37,779 nucleotides of DNA. It comes from Psychroflexus sp. MES1-P1E (GTDB lineage: Bacteria; Bacteroidota; Bacteroidia; Flavobacteriales; Flavobacteriaceae). The stretch covers positions 1-37,779 of the forward strand of contig NZ_PJBS01000146.1 of NCBI RefSeq assembly GCF_002836055.1, written 5' to 3'. Positions 24,116 through 32,167 of the stretch are shown here, piece by piece. The translations under genes and the position numbers were made by a program. The notes below the pieces were generated by a model. The model saw only the letters and a list, made by a program, of their open reading frames with translations. It searched no databases and was not told where the DNA came from. Every line of letters begins with the position of its first letter. The stretch's first letter is position 1.

Positions 24116-24361
24116 ATGAAAATTAAAAAAACACTTTTTTTTCTCCTTGTTTCATTTTTTTCTGTAGCATCACTTATGGCCCAACCTGGTGGTCCTGGTG
24201 GTGGCCCTCCAGGTTTGCCTGGAGAAGGGGGTGGCGGAGACGGTTTTAGTGTAGATGACAATGCAGCTCCTATTGATGGACAAATTTGGGTAGGTCTTAT
24301 TGGTGGATTGGCAATTGGCGGTTATTTTTTAATGAAAAAACGCGCGATTAAGATCGATTAA
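24116..24361 (+). CDS. Small secreted Gly-rich protein with PID-CTERM-like C-terminus (right copy)
   Basis: 81 aa. Signal peptide (about 1-22, ending SLMAQ), then a Gly/Pro-rich mature segment (PGGPGGGPPGLPGEGGGG, about 24-41) with a short acidic part (DGFSVDDN), then APIDGQIWVGLIGGLAIGGY (about 51-70) and the basic tail FLMKKRAIKID. The signal peptide and C-terminal module are almost identical to the left copy, while the middle differs in length and composition and has no cysteines. The last 14 bases overlap the 3' end of the convergent glycosyltransferase gene. Probably exported and anchored or processed at the C-terminus; function unknown. Exosortase-like partners are not in this window. 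Confidence 0.8.
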   Translation: MKIKKTLFFLLVSFFSVASLMAQPGGPGGGPPGLPGEGGGGDGFSVDDNAAPIDGQIWVGLIGGLAIGGYFLMKKRAIKID

Positions 24362-25706
24362 GCGATGTTGGATAAATAATTTCTAAACTTAAGCTTACAA
24401 TCACTATTGCATATTGCAGAGTGATGAGTAAGCTTTTTTCATTTACAATATCGGTTTGGTAAGCTGCGTAACTTAAAATCACTAGATAAGACCAAATCAA
24501 CATATACTTGTAAGTGGTAAAAACACTCAAAACTAATGGTAATAACAAATACCATGGATGGACTATTGTGGATAATAAATAATAGCCTGTAACAGCCCAA
24601 AGCATGTGTATAAAAAGTTTTTTTAAGTCAATTTCTTTTTTTCTAAAACTTAACCACAAAATGACTAAAAAGGCTAAAAAAGCCAGAGCTTTTCCGAAAA
24701 TAGCGATAAGATTGTAGCCTACAAATTGAAAACCAATCCATCGTAAAACATAATAAATACTTGCATTAAATTCAAAATTATTGAAATACAGCCCCAAACT
24801 GCTTTGATAATTACCCAAAAAAGCCTTGTCCCAAAATATAAAATAGGCTCCAGCAAAACACAAACCAACAATTATATAAAAGCTTAAAGCGGTTTGTATT
24901 GATTTTATAAAACTAGTTTTTTGTTTCCTAAAAAAGGCCCACAGAAGGGGTAAGAACATGAGCGTCATCAGTTTCGAAAGTGCTGAAAAAGACCAAAATA
25001 CCGCAGCAGTTTTAAATTTATTTTGTGAGAGCTGATAGAGTACAAGGATAAAAAAAGCAATCATCATAACTTCAAAATGAAGATTTCCAGTAGATTCTAT
25101 AATGACAAGCGGATTTAGAATAAAAATCAATATCTGTCTTTTTGGTAAATTTATTTTTTTTAAAATTTTCAAACCATAAACCAATATTCCAAGTTCTGCA
25201 ATCAGGTTGAAACATCTTAATAAAACAATATTTAGCAGGAGATTATCACCAGCAATTTGCCAAGAAAACGCATAAACAAATTGGGCTACAGGTGGATAGT
25301 TTGAATAATTATTGGCACTCAGTTCGCCCATCTTATCATAAAGTAGCACATTGAAACTTTCAGAATTAAATTCTGTAGTAGTCATCAGTTCAACAGGGAG
25401 ATGTAAATAAGGGTTATAGCCTTTTACTGTTAGCATACCGTCCCAAATAAATCTATAAAAATCTTGAGATAATTCAGGAATAGCAAAAAGGAAAATAAGC
25501 TTTAAGCCAAAGCTTAGACCGATTAAATATTTTAATTTGACACCGCTTTGCATTAAGTAATAGGAGGTCGCAAAAGCTATTGTGTAAAGAGAGAACAGCA
25601 ACCAAAAGCTGCTTTTATCCAATCTATACCCTATCCAATAGTATAGAATGCAAAGTAATGTCACGCAAAAAAACCTCAGGAAAATATGCAAAGCTTTTGA
25701 GTTCAT
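24348..25706 (-). CDS. Polytopic membrane glycosyltransferase (mannosyltransferase-like, GT-C fold)
   Basis: 452 aa with about 11 membrane helices. The first large loop has DFYRFIWDGMLTVKGYNPY (about 82-100), the acidic D-x-x-R-F-x-W-D-G...NPY signature of polyprenyl-phosphate-sugar-dependent GT-C enzymes, and later NYPPVAQFVYAF and STGNLHFEVMMIAF, also family landmarks. Such enzymes transfer hexoses from a lipid-linked donor on the outer face of the inner membrane. It is the last gene of the three-gene glycosyltransferase operon; its ATG overlaps the TGA of the preceding gene (TGATG). Its 3' end overlaps the right small secreted-protein gene and has been duplicated as a fragment at 22810-23028. 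Confidence 0.82.
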   Translation of the reverse strand: MNSKALHIFLRFFCVTLLCILYYWIGYRLDKSSFWLLFSLYTIAFATSYYLMQSGVKLKYLIGLSFGLKLIFLFAIPELSQDFYRFIWDGMLTVKGYNPYLHLPVELMTTTEFNSESFNVLLYDKMGELSANNYSNYPPVAQFVYAFSWQIAGDNLLLNIVLLRCFNLIAELGILVYGLKILKKINLPKRQILIFILNPLVIIESTGNLHFEVMMIAFFILVLYQLSQNKFKTAAVFWSFSALSKLMTLMFLPLLWAFFRKQKTSFIKSIQTALSFYIIVGLCFAGAYFIFWDKAFLGNYQSSLGLYFNNFEFNASIYYVLRWIGFQFVGYNLIAIFGKALAFLAFLVILWLSFRKKEIDLKKLFIHMLWAVTGYYLLSTIVHPWYLLLPLVLSVFTTYKYMLIWSYLVILSYAAYQTDIVNEKSLLITLQYAIVIVSLSLEIIYPTSLNRS

Positions 25707-27172
25707 CAGTGATTGGGAAATAAGGTTTTGAAAGAAATATAACCAAAACCAAAGGTGAGCATCAAGTGGAAAATGACCAAAGCAAAATCTTGAGTGAGAT
25801 AAGCGCTATATAAACCATATATGAAATAACAAAAGAGTAAAAACTCTATGCCGTTAAGGATAGAAAGTTTTTTGTTGATGTATGTTTTATCTTTCCAAGT
25901 ATCTGTATTAGACGAAATATCGAATTTCGGTGTGCGAATAAAAGCTGATTTTTTATTAAAATGACCTTCTAAAATCGCCAGACTATTATGAACGGAAAGC
26001 CCCATAGCAATTGAGAAAAAAGTGATAAACAAGCCAACAAACTTTAAAAAAGAAACCAATCCACCTTTATGTATGTCTCTATAACTGGTCCAATATCCAT
26101 ATATAAAAATAAAGGTGCTAGATCCCATAGCTGCCAAAATATAAAATATAATATCCCAAGACTCTTGTTGAAACTTAATATAAAGGATAGGGATGCTTAA
26201 AATAGCTACGGTTAGAATCAATAAGAACATACTGGAATTAAGTAAATGAAAAAAGCTGTGTAATTTAGAAAGTAGCTTTAGATCATTGCTTTTCCAAATT
26301 TTACAAAAATTCTTCTTGAAGTTCTCTGCAGCCCCTTTATTCCATCGAAATTGTTGAGACCTTGCTGCGCTTAAAACGACTGGGAGTTCTGCTGGAGTAA
26401 CCACATCTTTAAGATAGATAAAGGTCCAACCCTTGAGTTGGGCTCTGTAGCTTAAATCTAGATCTTCTGTAAGTGTATCTCCCTGCCAATTCCCGGCCTC
26501 TAAAATGCAAGATTTTCTCCATATACCTGCAGTTCCATTAAAGTTGATGAAATGGTTCCCATATTTTCTTCCTACTTGTTCAACGAGAAAATGAAAATCT
26601 AAAGCAAAGGCTTGTATTTTGGTCAATAGGCTGTAATTTCTGTTCACATGTCCCCAACGGGTTTGCACTACACCAATATGAGGTGCGTTAAAATGAGGAA
26701 TAGTTCGCTTTAGCCAGTTGGACTGAGGTAAAAAGTCTGCATCAAAAATCGCTATAAATTCTCCTTTAGCGACATCCAAGCCTTCGCGTAGAGCTCCGGC
26801 CTTAAAATCTTTTCTATTGGTTCTATGGATGTATTTAGCATTTATACCTCCTTGAATTAAGTCTTCAGTCAGCTTTTCTGTACAATCTTTAGATTCGTCT
26901 GTAGAATCGTCGAGAACCTGAATTTCGAGTTGGGAGGAAGGATACTCTAGTTTAGAAATATTATCCAATAATCGCTTTACTACATATTTTTCATTGTAAA
27001 GTGGAAGTTGGATAGTCACTTTTGGCCACTCTTGGGGTTCAATAGGGTTTTTTGAAACTTGCTGTTTAGCCTTTTTATAATTCAGAACAAGTTGAAGTTG
27101 TGCTAAACTGTAAAGCAATATAACCAATAAAGCAATGCTGTAAATACCAATTATAATATAGTCAAGTGTCAT
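25706..27172 (-). CDS. Cellulose-synthase-like processive family 2 glycosyltransferase
   Basis: 488 aa. One N-terminal helix (about 5-27), then a GT2 domain with VLDDSTDESKD (about 86-96), FDADFLPQ (about 139-146; D-x-D nucleotide-sugar site), GTAGIWRK, the TEDLDLSYRAQLKGW acceptor motif (about 236-250; ED) and QQFRWNKG (about 274-281; the Q-x-x-R-W processivity motif). Three or four C-terminal helices follow. The Q-x-x-R-W motif suggests synthesis of a polysaccharide or glycolipid at the inner membrane, like cellulose or glucomannan synthases; the sugar is unknown. It overlaps the upstream GT gene by four bases (ATGA) and the downstream one by one. Confidence 0.88.
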   Translation of the reverse strand: MTLDYIIIGIYSIALLVILLYSLAQLQLVLNYKKAKQQVSKNPIEPQEWPKVTIQLPLYNEKYVVKRLLDNISKLEYPSSQLEIQVLDDSTDESKDCTEKLTEDLIQGGINAKYIHRTNRKDFKAGALREGLDVAKGEFIAIFDADFLPQSNWLKRTIPHFNAPHIGVVQTRWGHVNRNYSLLTKIQAFALDFHFLVEQVGRKYGNHFINFNGTAGIWRKSCILEAGNWQGDTLTEDLDLSYRAQLKGWTFIYLKDVVTPAELPVVLSAARSQQFRWNKGAAENFKKNFCKIWKSNDLKLLSKLHSFFHLLNSSMFLLILTVAILSIPILYIKFQQESWDIIFYILAAMGSSTFIFIYGYWTSYRDIHKGGLVSFLKFVGLFITFFSIAMGLSVHNSLAILEGHFNKKSAFIRTPKFDISSNTDTWKDKTYINKKLSILNGIEFLLFCYFIYGLYSAYLTQDFALVIFHLMLTFGFGYISFKTLFPNH

Positions 27173-27858
27173 TTAAATGTATATTTAAAAATCCAACCTA
27201 GTATCTTTATGCCAGCCATAATTGCCCCTTTTACAGTTCCAGACACTTTAGATTGTCCTATTCGATTTCTATAACGAACCTCAACTTCAGCGTAAGATAA
27301 AGATTGTTTTAGAGCTTTCAGTTGCATTTCTACAGTCCACCCGTAGGTTTTATCTTCCATCTTTAAATTTAATAGCTTTTTATATTTTATAGCCCGGAAA
27401 GGGCCTAGATCTGTAAATTTTGATGTAAAGAAAACTCGCATCAGTGATGTAGCTAGCCAATTACCAAATACTTGCGGAAAAGTCATTGAGCCAGATTCTC
27501 GTTTTGATTTGACTCTAGCTCCTATCACAAAATCAATATGATCATTGATAATTGGCGCGAGGATTTTGTCTATTTCTTCGGGGTAGTCACTATAATCGCC
27601 ATCTAAAAAGACAACTATATCGGTTTTCTGGTCCAGAGTTTTTAAATAAGATAAGCCCTTCAAGCAAGCATTCCCATAGCCAGATTTGGATTCTGAAAGA
27701 ACAGTTGCACCAGCATTGGCAGCAACTTTGTTGGTGTGATCTGTAGAATTATTGTCTACGACAATAATCTCTGTCACGTGAGGAGGGATATCACCAATAA
27801 CTTTAGAAATGGACTTCTCCTCGTTAAACGCTGGTATAATAACTCTTATCATTTTCAT
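27169..27858 (-). CDS. DPM1-like family 2 glycosyltransferase
   Basis: 229 aa from the ATG at 27858 (MKMIRVIIPAFNEEKSI); an ATG six bases later is equally possible, while the ORF start at 27915 adds a non-family leader. GT2 A-fold: IIPAFNEEKSISKVI, VVDNNSTDHT (about 33-42), VFLDGDYSDYPEEI (about 82-95; D-G-D metal site), LGPFRAIKYKKL and YGWTVEMQLKAL. This is the UDP-sugar or dolichyl/polyprenyl-phosphate sugar transferase subgroup without a C-terminal membrane domain. It could make the polyprenyl-phosphate-linked sugar used by the GT-C enzyme two genes downstream; that link is inferred from operon structure. Confidence 0.87.
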   Translation of the reverse strand: MKMIRVIIPAFNEEKSISKVIGDIPPHVTEIIVVDNNSTDHTNKVAANAGATVLSESKSGYGNACLKGLSYLKTLDQKTDIVVFLDGDYSDYPEEIDKILAPIINDHIDFVIGARVKSKRESGSMTFPQVFGNWLATSLMRVFFTSKFTDLGPFRAIKYKKLLNLKMEDKTYGWTVEMQLKALKQSLSYAEVEVRYRNRIGQSKVSGTVKGAIMAGIKILGWIFKYTFK

Positions 27859-28000
27859 AAGCCGCGAAAATACGCTTTTAGAGATATAGTCGTGTGAAAC
27901 TACAATTGATTTCAAATAATAGGATAAACCTTAAGAGACTTATTTGCGTAAATAAATATAGATAGAGTTTTTTTTGTAAAGGTTTTTTTGTTGATAGATT

Positions 28001-28037
28001 GGAAATTGTGGTTAGCATTTCACAATTTCCTTTTTTT
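28001..28037 (+). terminator. Terminator-like hairpin in the leader of the ECF sigma operon
   Basis: Perfect 10-bp inverted repeat GGAAATTGTG / CACAATTTCC (28001-28010 and 28021-28030), 10-base loop, followed by seven T (28031-28037). On the plus strand this is a canonical intrinsic terminator shape, but no plus-strand gene lies upstream: the neighbours are the minus-strand glycosyltransferase operon and the sigma gene 52 bases downstream. It may be an attenuator, an operator palindrome, or leftover from a lost gene. Confidence 0.65.
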
Positions 28038-28089
28038 AAAGAAGATTTGCCAAATGGTTTTAATTAAGTAGTTTTAGAAAAAATTATAA

Positions 28090-28617
28090 ATGCAACCAGA
28101 CGAGCTCATTTTACAGTTGAAGAAAAAAAATGAAGTTGCTTTTTCTCAAATCTATGATATGTATTCTGAAAATATTTTTGGAATTATAAATAATATAGTT
28201 AAAGATGTAGAAATTGCTGAAGAAGTTCTTCAAGATGTCTTCATTAAAGTATGGAATAAATCTGATTCTTATTCCTCTGATAAAGGGCGTTTTTTTACTT
28301 GGCTATTGAATATATCAAGAAATACAGCGATAGATAAAGTCAGGTCAAAATCTTATAAAAACAAACGTAAAAACCTTGATTTTGATGACTTCTCCTTTTT
28401 CATAAAAGATGATATGGATTTAGATAGTCAGAGTGATGGGTATGGCCTAAGAAAATTTGTAGACAGACTTAAGCCAATGTGTGTAAAATTAATCGATTTA
28501 CTTTTTTTTAAAGGGTACACACAAAAGGAAGTTTCAGAGACATTAGACATCCCTTTAGGAACAGTGAAGTCGAGAAATAGAAGTTGCTTAAACTCACTAA
28601 GAGAAACATTAGGATAA
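28090..28617 (+). CDS. ECF-type RNA polymerase sigma factor
   Basis: 175 aa. Region 2 (about 10-80) has IYDMYSENIFGIINNIVKD, AEEVLQDVFIKVWNK and FFTWLLNISRNTAIDKVRSK, the core-binding and -10 recognition segments. Region 4 (about 125-172) has FFKGYTQKEVSETLDIPLGT followed by VKSR, a helix-turn-helix for the -35 region. The conserved linker and sigma-3 are absent, as expected for ECF factors. The anti-sigma gene begins one base after its stop, so the pair is coupled. Target genes are not shown by the sequence. Confidence 0.93.
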   Translation: MQPDELILQLKKKNEVAFSQIYDMYSENIFGIINNIVKDVEIAEEVLQDVFIKVWNKSDSYSSDKGRFFTWLLNISRNTAIDKVRSKSYKNKRKNLDFDDFSFFIKDDMDLDSQSDGYGLRKFVDRLKPMCVKLIDLLFFKGYTQKEVSETLDIPLGTVKSRNRSCLNSLRETLG

Positions 28618-28618
28618 T

Positions 28619-29410
28619 ATGGATACCAAAGACTATATAGAATCTGGATTGCTTGAGCTTTATGTTTACGGAGCACTTTCACCCAAAGAGCAAGCTAAAA
28701 TTGCTCAAGATGTAGCCAAAGATCCTGAACTTCAAGCGGAAGTAGAATCGATTGAAACCATTTTGTTGGAGCTTTCTAAAGCGACATCTCCAGTTGTAAA
28801 CCCTTCCATTAAAGAATTAGTAGTAACAAAATTAAGATCGAAATCCTTTCAACACAAACCTAAAGTAAAAATTATCACTTCCAATTACTCCTACTTTGGA
28901 TGGGCTGCAGCAATTCTTTTGTTAGGGGGTATCCTTTGGTTATTGAAATTGAATCAAGATCTTCAAAATGACATAGAAGTTGTGAATTCACAATTAGAAA
29001 TGAAAGAGGTTCAAGTTACTGAAGCTTCACAGAAAGTTGAGACTTTGGAAGAACTGTTTTTACAAATGGGAGATCCAAGTACACGTAAACTGACGTTGCC
29101 AGGAAATAAATTAAATTCTCCAAATAGTTCTGTAGTAGCCTTTTATACAGATGAAAAAGAACAGCTGATTTTGGACATCAGCAGGTTGCCAGAGGCACCA
29201 GAAGGTATGGTTTATCAAGCTTGGTCGCTTAAATTTGAACCTCTCACACCAAAAAGTATAGGGCTTTTAGCCGAGACAAATTCTTCAGAAAATAGAGTGT
29301 TTAGATTTAAAAATGTTCCAGAATCTGAAGGTTTTGGTATTACTTTAGAACCTGCTGGAGGAAGTGAGCAGCCTAATTTAAAACAACTTTACGCTTTAGG
29401 AACTATCTAA
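28619..29410 (+). CDS. Membrane anti-sigma factor (RskA C-terminal domain type)
   Basis: 263 aa. The cytoplasmic N-terminus (about 1-88) contains the anti-sigma interaction helices (SGLLELYVYGALSPKEQAKI...). A single membrane helix follows (about 92-109, GWAAAILLLGGILWLL), then a coiled-coil-like stretch (about 110-147) and a beta-rich periplasmic domain with VVAFYTDEKEQLILDISRLP and GMVYQAWSLKFEPLTPKSIG, the RskA-C signature (AW in YQAW). It holds the ECF sigma factor inactive until a signal. No classical zinc-binding H-x3-C-x2-C motif is present in the N-terminus. Ends 6 bases before the stop of the convergent tspO-like gene. Confidence 0.88.
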   Translation: MDTKDYIESGLLELYVYGALSPKEQAKIAQDVAKDPELQAEVESIETILLELSKATSPVVNPSIKELVVTKLRSKSFQHKPKVKIITSNYSYFGWAAAILLLGGILWLLKLNQDLQNDIEVVNSQLEMKEVQVTEASQKVETLEELFLQMGDPSTRKLTLPGNKLNSPNSSVVAFYTDEKEQLILDISRLPEAPEGMVYQAWSLKFEPLTPKSIGLLAETNSSENRVFRFKNVPESEGFGITLEPAGGSEQPNLKQLYALGTI

Positions 29411-29416
29411 AGGAAT

Positions 29417-29893
29417 TCAATTTAGTCTCCAGATTTCAAAATTAAGCGCAGTAGCATAAGCGATCCAAAGTAGGTAAGGGATAAGAAGATATGCTGCTGT
29501 TTTATTGATAATCTTAAACCATTTGAAAGTGAGTAAGACGAGTATATTAAGAGCTATAATGGTAATTAAGCCTATAAAAGGTGACTGGTAACCAAAAAAA
29601 ACAATAGACCAAGAGGCATTTAAAATCAATTGAATACCGAAGTGATAAAGTGCAGTTTTTACCCACACATGATAAAAACCTTTGCTCCAAACAATACCAG
29701 CAGAAATTCCCATTAAAATGTATAGAACTGTCCATACAGGAGCAAACAGCCAGTTGGGTGGATTAAAGCTCGGTTTGTTTAAAGTGGCATACCAAGTATC
29801 TACACTAGTTTGAGTAGCGATGGATCCTAAAAATCCTATCCCTAAGCATACTAGTATTGCAATAAAGATTCTTACCAATGTAGAGGCTTTCAT
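29417..29893 (-). CDS. TspO/MBR family membrane protein
   Basis: 158 aa with five membrane helices. Family signatures: SVDTWYATLNKPSFNPPNWL (about 30-49; W-Y-x-x-L-x-K-P-x-F-x-P-P), FAPVWTVLYILMGISAGIVW (about 50-69) and LNASWSIVFFG in the third to fourth helix. TspO proteins bind porphyrins and sterol-like ligands and are linked to tetrapyrrole and stress responses. It stands alone on the minus strand between the sigma/anti-sigma pair and the mevalonate genes, with no visible functional partner. Confidence 0.94.
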   Translation of the reverse strand: MKASTLVRIFIAILVCLGIGFLGSIATQTSVDTWYATLNKPSFNPPNWLFAPVWTVLYILMGISAGIVWSKGFYHVWVKTALYHFGIQLILNASWSIVFFGYQSPFIGLITIIALNILVLLTFKWFKIINKTAAYLLIPYLLWIAYATALNFEIWRLN

Positions 29894-29966
29894 AAGTTTA
29901 GTTATAAAAGCAAAGTATTACTATTTTTCCAGATGTGCAACGCTTAGCTTTACTAGAGTCTTTGTT

Positions 29967-29974
29967 TATATTTG
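29967..29974 (+). promoter_or_regulatory. -7 promoter element upstream of the mevalonate decarboxylase gene
   Basis: TATATTTG matches TAnnTTTG and lies 15 bases before the ATG at 29990. At the expected -33 position there is only TTAG (29944-29947), so the promoter is tentative. Confidence 0.4.
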
Positions 29975-29989
29975 TGTGAAATTTAAAGA

Positions 29990-31057
29990 ATGCAAAATCA
30001 AGATTTTATATATAAGGTTACTCCTGTTTTACCAGAACTAGGAAAGTACTCTTCTGAAGCCCCTAGCAACATCGCTTTGGTAAAATACTGGGGAAAGTAT
30101 GGAGAACAATTACCTAAAAATACGTCTATAAGTTACACCCTAGAGGAATGTAAGACCAAAACTGAGGTCGTGCTTAAAAAGAAGATAAAAGCTGATAATC
30201 AATTTCATTTTGAAGTTTTTTTTGAAGGCAAGCGAAAAGTATCTTTCGAACCAAAAATTGATGTGTTTCTAAAGAGGATTGAAACCTATGTTCCTTTCTT
30301 AAAATCTTTTGAATTTGAAATTCACACAAAAAATACCTTTCCACACAGTAGTGGAATAGCTTCCTCAGCTAGCGGAATGGCTGCCCTCGCTAAATGTTTT
30401 ATGAAAATAGAGGCCTCTGTATCTCCTGAAATTTCGAATGTATACTCAGAGCATAAAACATCCTTTTTGGCAAGATTAGGGTCGGGAAGTGCCTGTAGAA
30501 GTACAGGGGGAAAGCTTGTAGTTTGGGGAGAACATAAGGAGATCGAAGGCAGTTCCAGCTTTTATGGTATAGATTACCCTTACGAGGTCCATTCAAATTT
30601 TAGGTTATTTAAAGATTCTATTTTACTTATTGATGAAGGACAGAAGCAGGTAAGTAGTAGTCTTGGCCATAATCTTATGCATAACCATCCCTTTGCAGAG
30701 CAGCGTTTTCAACAAGCGGATAATAATATAACTAAGCTTATATCTATCTTAACATCTGGGGATTATGAAGCCTTCTTTGCCTTGGTAGAGTCAGAAGCTT
30801 TATCTCTTCATGCCATGATGATGACAAGCTCACCCTATTTTATTCTTATGCAGCCCAACACGTTGCAGGTGATTGAAAAGATTTGGGAATTCAGAAAAAA
30901 GGAAAATGTTCATTTGGGCTTTACTTTAGATGCAGGCGCCAACGTCCATTTGTTATACCCAGAATCTTCAGACCCTATGGTGAGGCCTTTTATCGATTCT
31001 CAGTTGCTATCGTTTTGCGTCAATAACAAGGTGATTCATGACCAAATTCAATTTTAA
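29990..31057 (+). CDS. mvaD: Diphosphomevalonate decarboxylase
   Basis: 355 aa GHMP-fold enzyme. EAPSNIALVKYWGKYGEQLP (about 23-42) is the N-terminal signature of this decarboxylase, followed by NTSISYTLEECKT, the phosphate loop FPHSSGIASSASGMAALAKC (about 116-135) and LGSGSACRSTGGKLVVWGEH (about 163-182), which contains the catalytic Asp/Arg region in the family. It converts mevalonate-5-diphosphate to isopentenyl diphosphate with ATP, so this bacterium makes isoprenoids by the mevalonate route. Mevalonate kinase and a prenyltransferase follow on the same strand. Confidence 0.95.
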   Translation: MQNQDFIYKVTPVLPELGKYSSEAPSNIALVKYWGKYGEQLPKNTSISYTLEECKTKTEVVLKKKIKADNQFHFEVFFEGKRKVSFEPKIDVFLKRIETYVPFLKSFEFEIHTKNTFPHSSGIASSASGMAALAKCFMKIEASVSPEISNVYSEHKTSFLARLGSGSACRSTGGKLVVWGEHKEIEGSSSFYGIDYPYEVHSNFRLFKDSILLIDEGQKQVSSSLGHNLMHNHPFAEQRFQQADNNITKLISILTSGDYEAFFALVESEALSLHAMMMTSSPYFILMQPNTLQVIEKIWEFRKKENVHLGFTLDAGANVHLLYPESSDPMVRPFIDSQLLSFCVNNKVIHDQIQF

Positions 31058-31218
31058 CCCCACTTAAAGATTTTGGACTCAAATTGAATTAAAAGCATTA
31101 ATTTTGTAACGTAAGTATTTTAAAGCGAGACCATATCTTTTTAATAAAAGGATGTATTATCTCTCAATTTTCATTAATATTTGCACTGCAGAATAGTCAT
31201 ATTCTAAAAGTAACCATT

Positions 31219-32157
31219 ATGAAAGGACCTTTATTTTATTCTAAGATATTGTTATTCGGTGAATACGGTATCATCAAAGATTCCAAAGGCTTATCCATCC
31301 CTTACAATTTTTATAACGGTGCCTTAAAAGTGGATGAACAACCGGATGCAAAGGCTGTGAAATCCAATACCGATTTAAAACGATTTTCTTTGTATCTGGA
31401 AGAATTTCAAAGTGAAGTTGATACACCAGTTCGTTTTGATATTGCAGCGCTTAATGCAGATCTTGAAAAAGGAATGTATTTCGACAGTAGCATTCCACAA
31501 GGATATGGTGTGGGAAGTAGCGGTGCACTTGTAGCTGCTATTTATGATAAGTACGCTTTCGATAAGATTACTGTTTTAGAAAATCTGACTAAAGACAAAT
31601 TACTAAAACTGAAAACCATTTTTTCCAAAATGGAATCTTTTTTCCATGGAAAATCTTCAGGACTTGATCCCCTTAATAGTTATTTAAGCTTACCAATTTT
31701 AATTAATTCTAAAGATAATATAGAACCTGCAGGTCTTCCATCACAATCTCAAAATGGTAATGGTGCTGTATTTTTATTAGATAGTGGAATTGCTAGTGAA
31801 ACCGCTCCAATGGTTCAGATCTTTATGGAAAACATGAAGCAGGAAGGGTTTAGAAATATTATAAAAGATAAGTTTGTTAAGCATACGGATGCTTGTGTAG
31901 ATAATTTTTTAGAAGGCGATTTTAAAACTCTTTTTGGAAACATCAAGCATTTGTCAAACGTCGTTTTAGAAAATTTCAAACCTATGATTCCAAAACAGTT
32001 CCACGAACTTTGGAAAAATGGTATAGAAACCAACGATTACTACCTAAAACTTTGTGGTTCTGGAGGAGGTGGTTATATTTTAGGCTTTACTGAAGATTTT
32101 GAAAAAGCTAAAAAAGCTTTAGAAGGTCATAAGTTAGAAGTCGTTTACACTTTTTAA
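31219..32157 (+). CDS. Mevalonate kinase (GHMP kinase)
   Basis: 312 aa. The GHMP kinase layout is visible: YSKILLFGEYGIIKDSKGLS (about 6-25; substrate side, G-E-Y/H), the glycine-rich ATP loop PQGYGVGSSGALVAAIYDKY (about 94-113; P-x-G-x-G-S-S), SGLDPLNSYLSLP (catalytic Asp region, about 151-163) and the C-terminal LCGSGGGGYILGF (about 281-293). Phosphorylates mevalonate. It is 161 bases after mvaD; that gap holds no gene and only a poor -7-like TAATATTTG at 31174-31182. A phosphomevalonate kinase is not in the window. Mevalonate kinase is chosen over phosphomevalonate kinase from the motif order and context. Confidence 0.82.
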   Translation: MKGPLFYSKILLFGEYGIIKDSKGLSIPYNFYNGALKVDEQPDAKAVKSNTDLKRFSLYLEEFQSEVDTPVRFDIAALNADLEKGMYFDSSIPQGYGVGSSGALVAAIYDKYAFDKITVLENLTKDKLLKLKTIFSKMESFFHGKSSGLDPLNSYLSLPILINSKDNIEPAGLPSQSQNGNGAVFLLDSGIASETAPMVQIFMENMKQEGFRNIIKDKFVKHTDACVDNFLEGDFKTLFGNIKHLSNVVLENFKPMIPKQFHELWKNGIETNDYYLKLCGSGGGGYILGFTEDFEKAKKALEGHKLEVVYTF

Positions 32158-32167
32158 AACCGTTTAG

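Larger units (their letters stand above)
23187..24567. repeat. Right copy of the ~1.39-kb tandem duplication
   Basis: Homologous to 21637-23028 in the same order and orientation. The segment between the transposase remnant and the small gene (about 23680-24115) is non-coding AT-rich leader shared with the left copy, including TTAAGCTTT, ACTAGAGCT, TTTATATGC and TTAACAATTAATTAG blocks; I see no other gene in it. Beyond about 24567 only the right copy continues into an intact glycosyltransferase gene, so this is probably the ancestral location. Confidence 0.8.
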
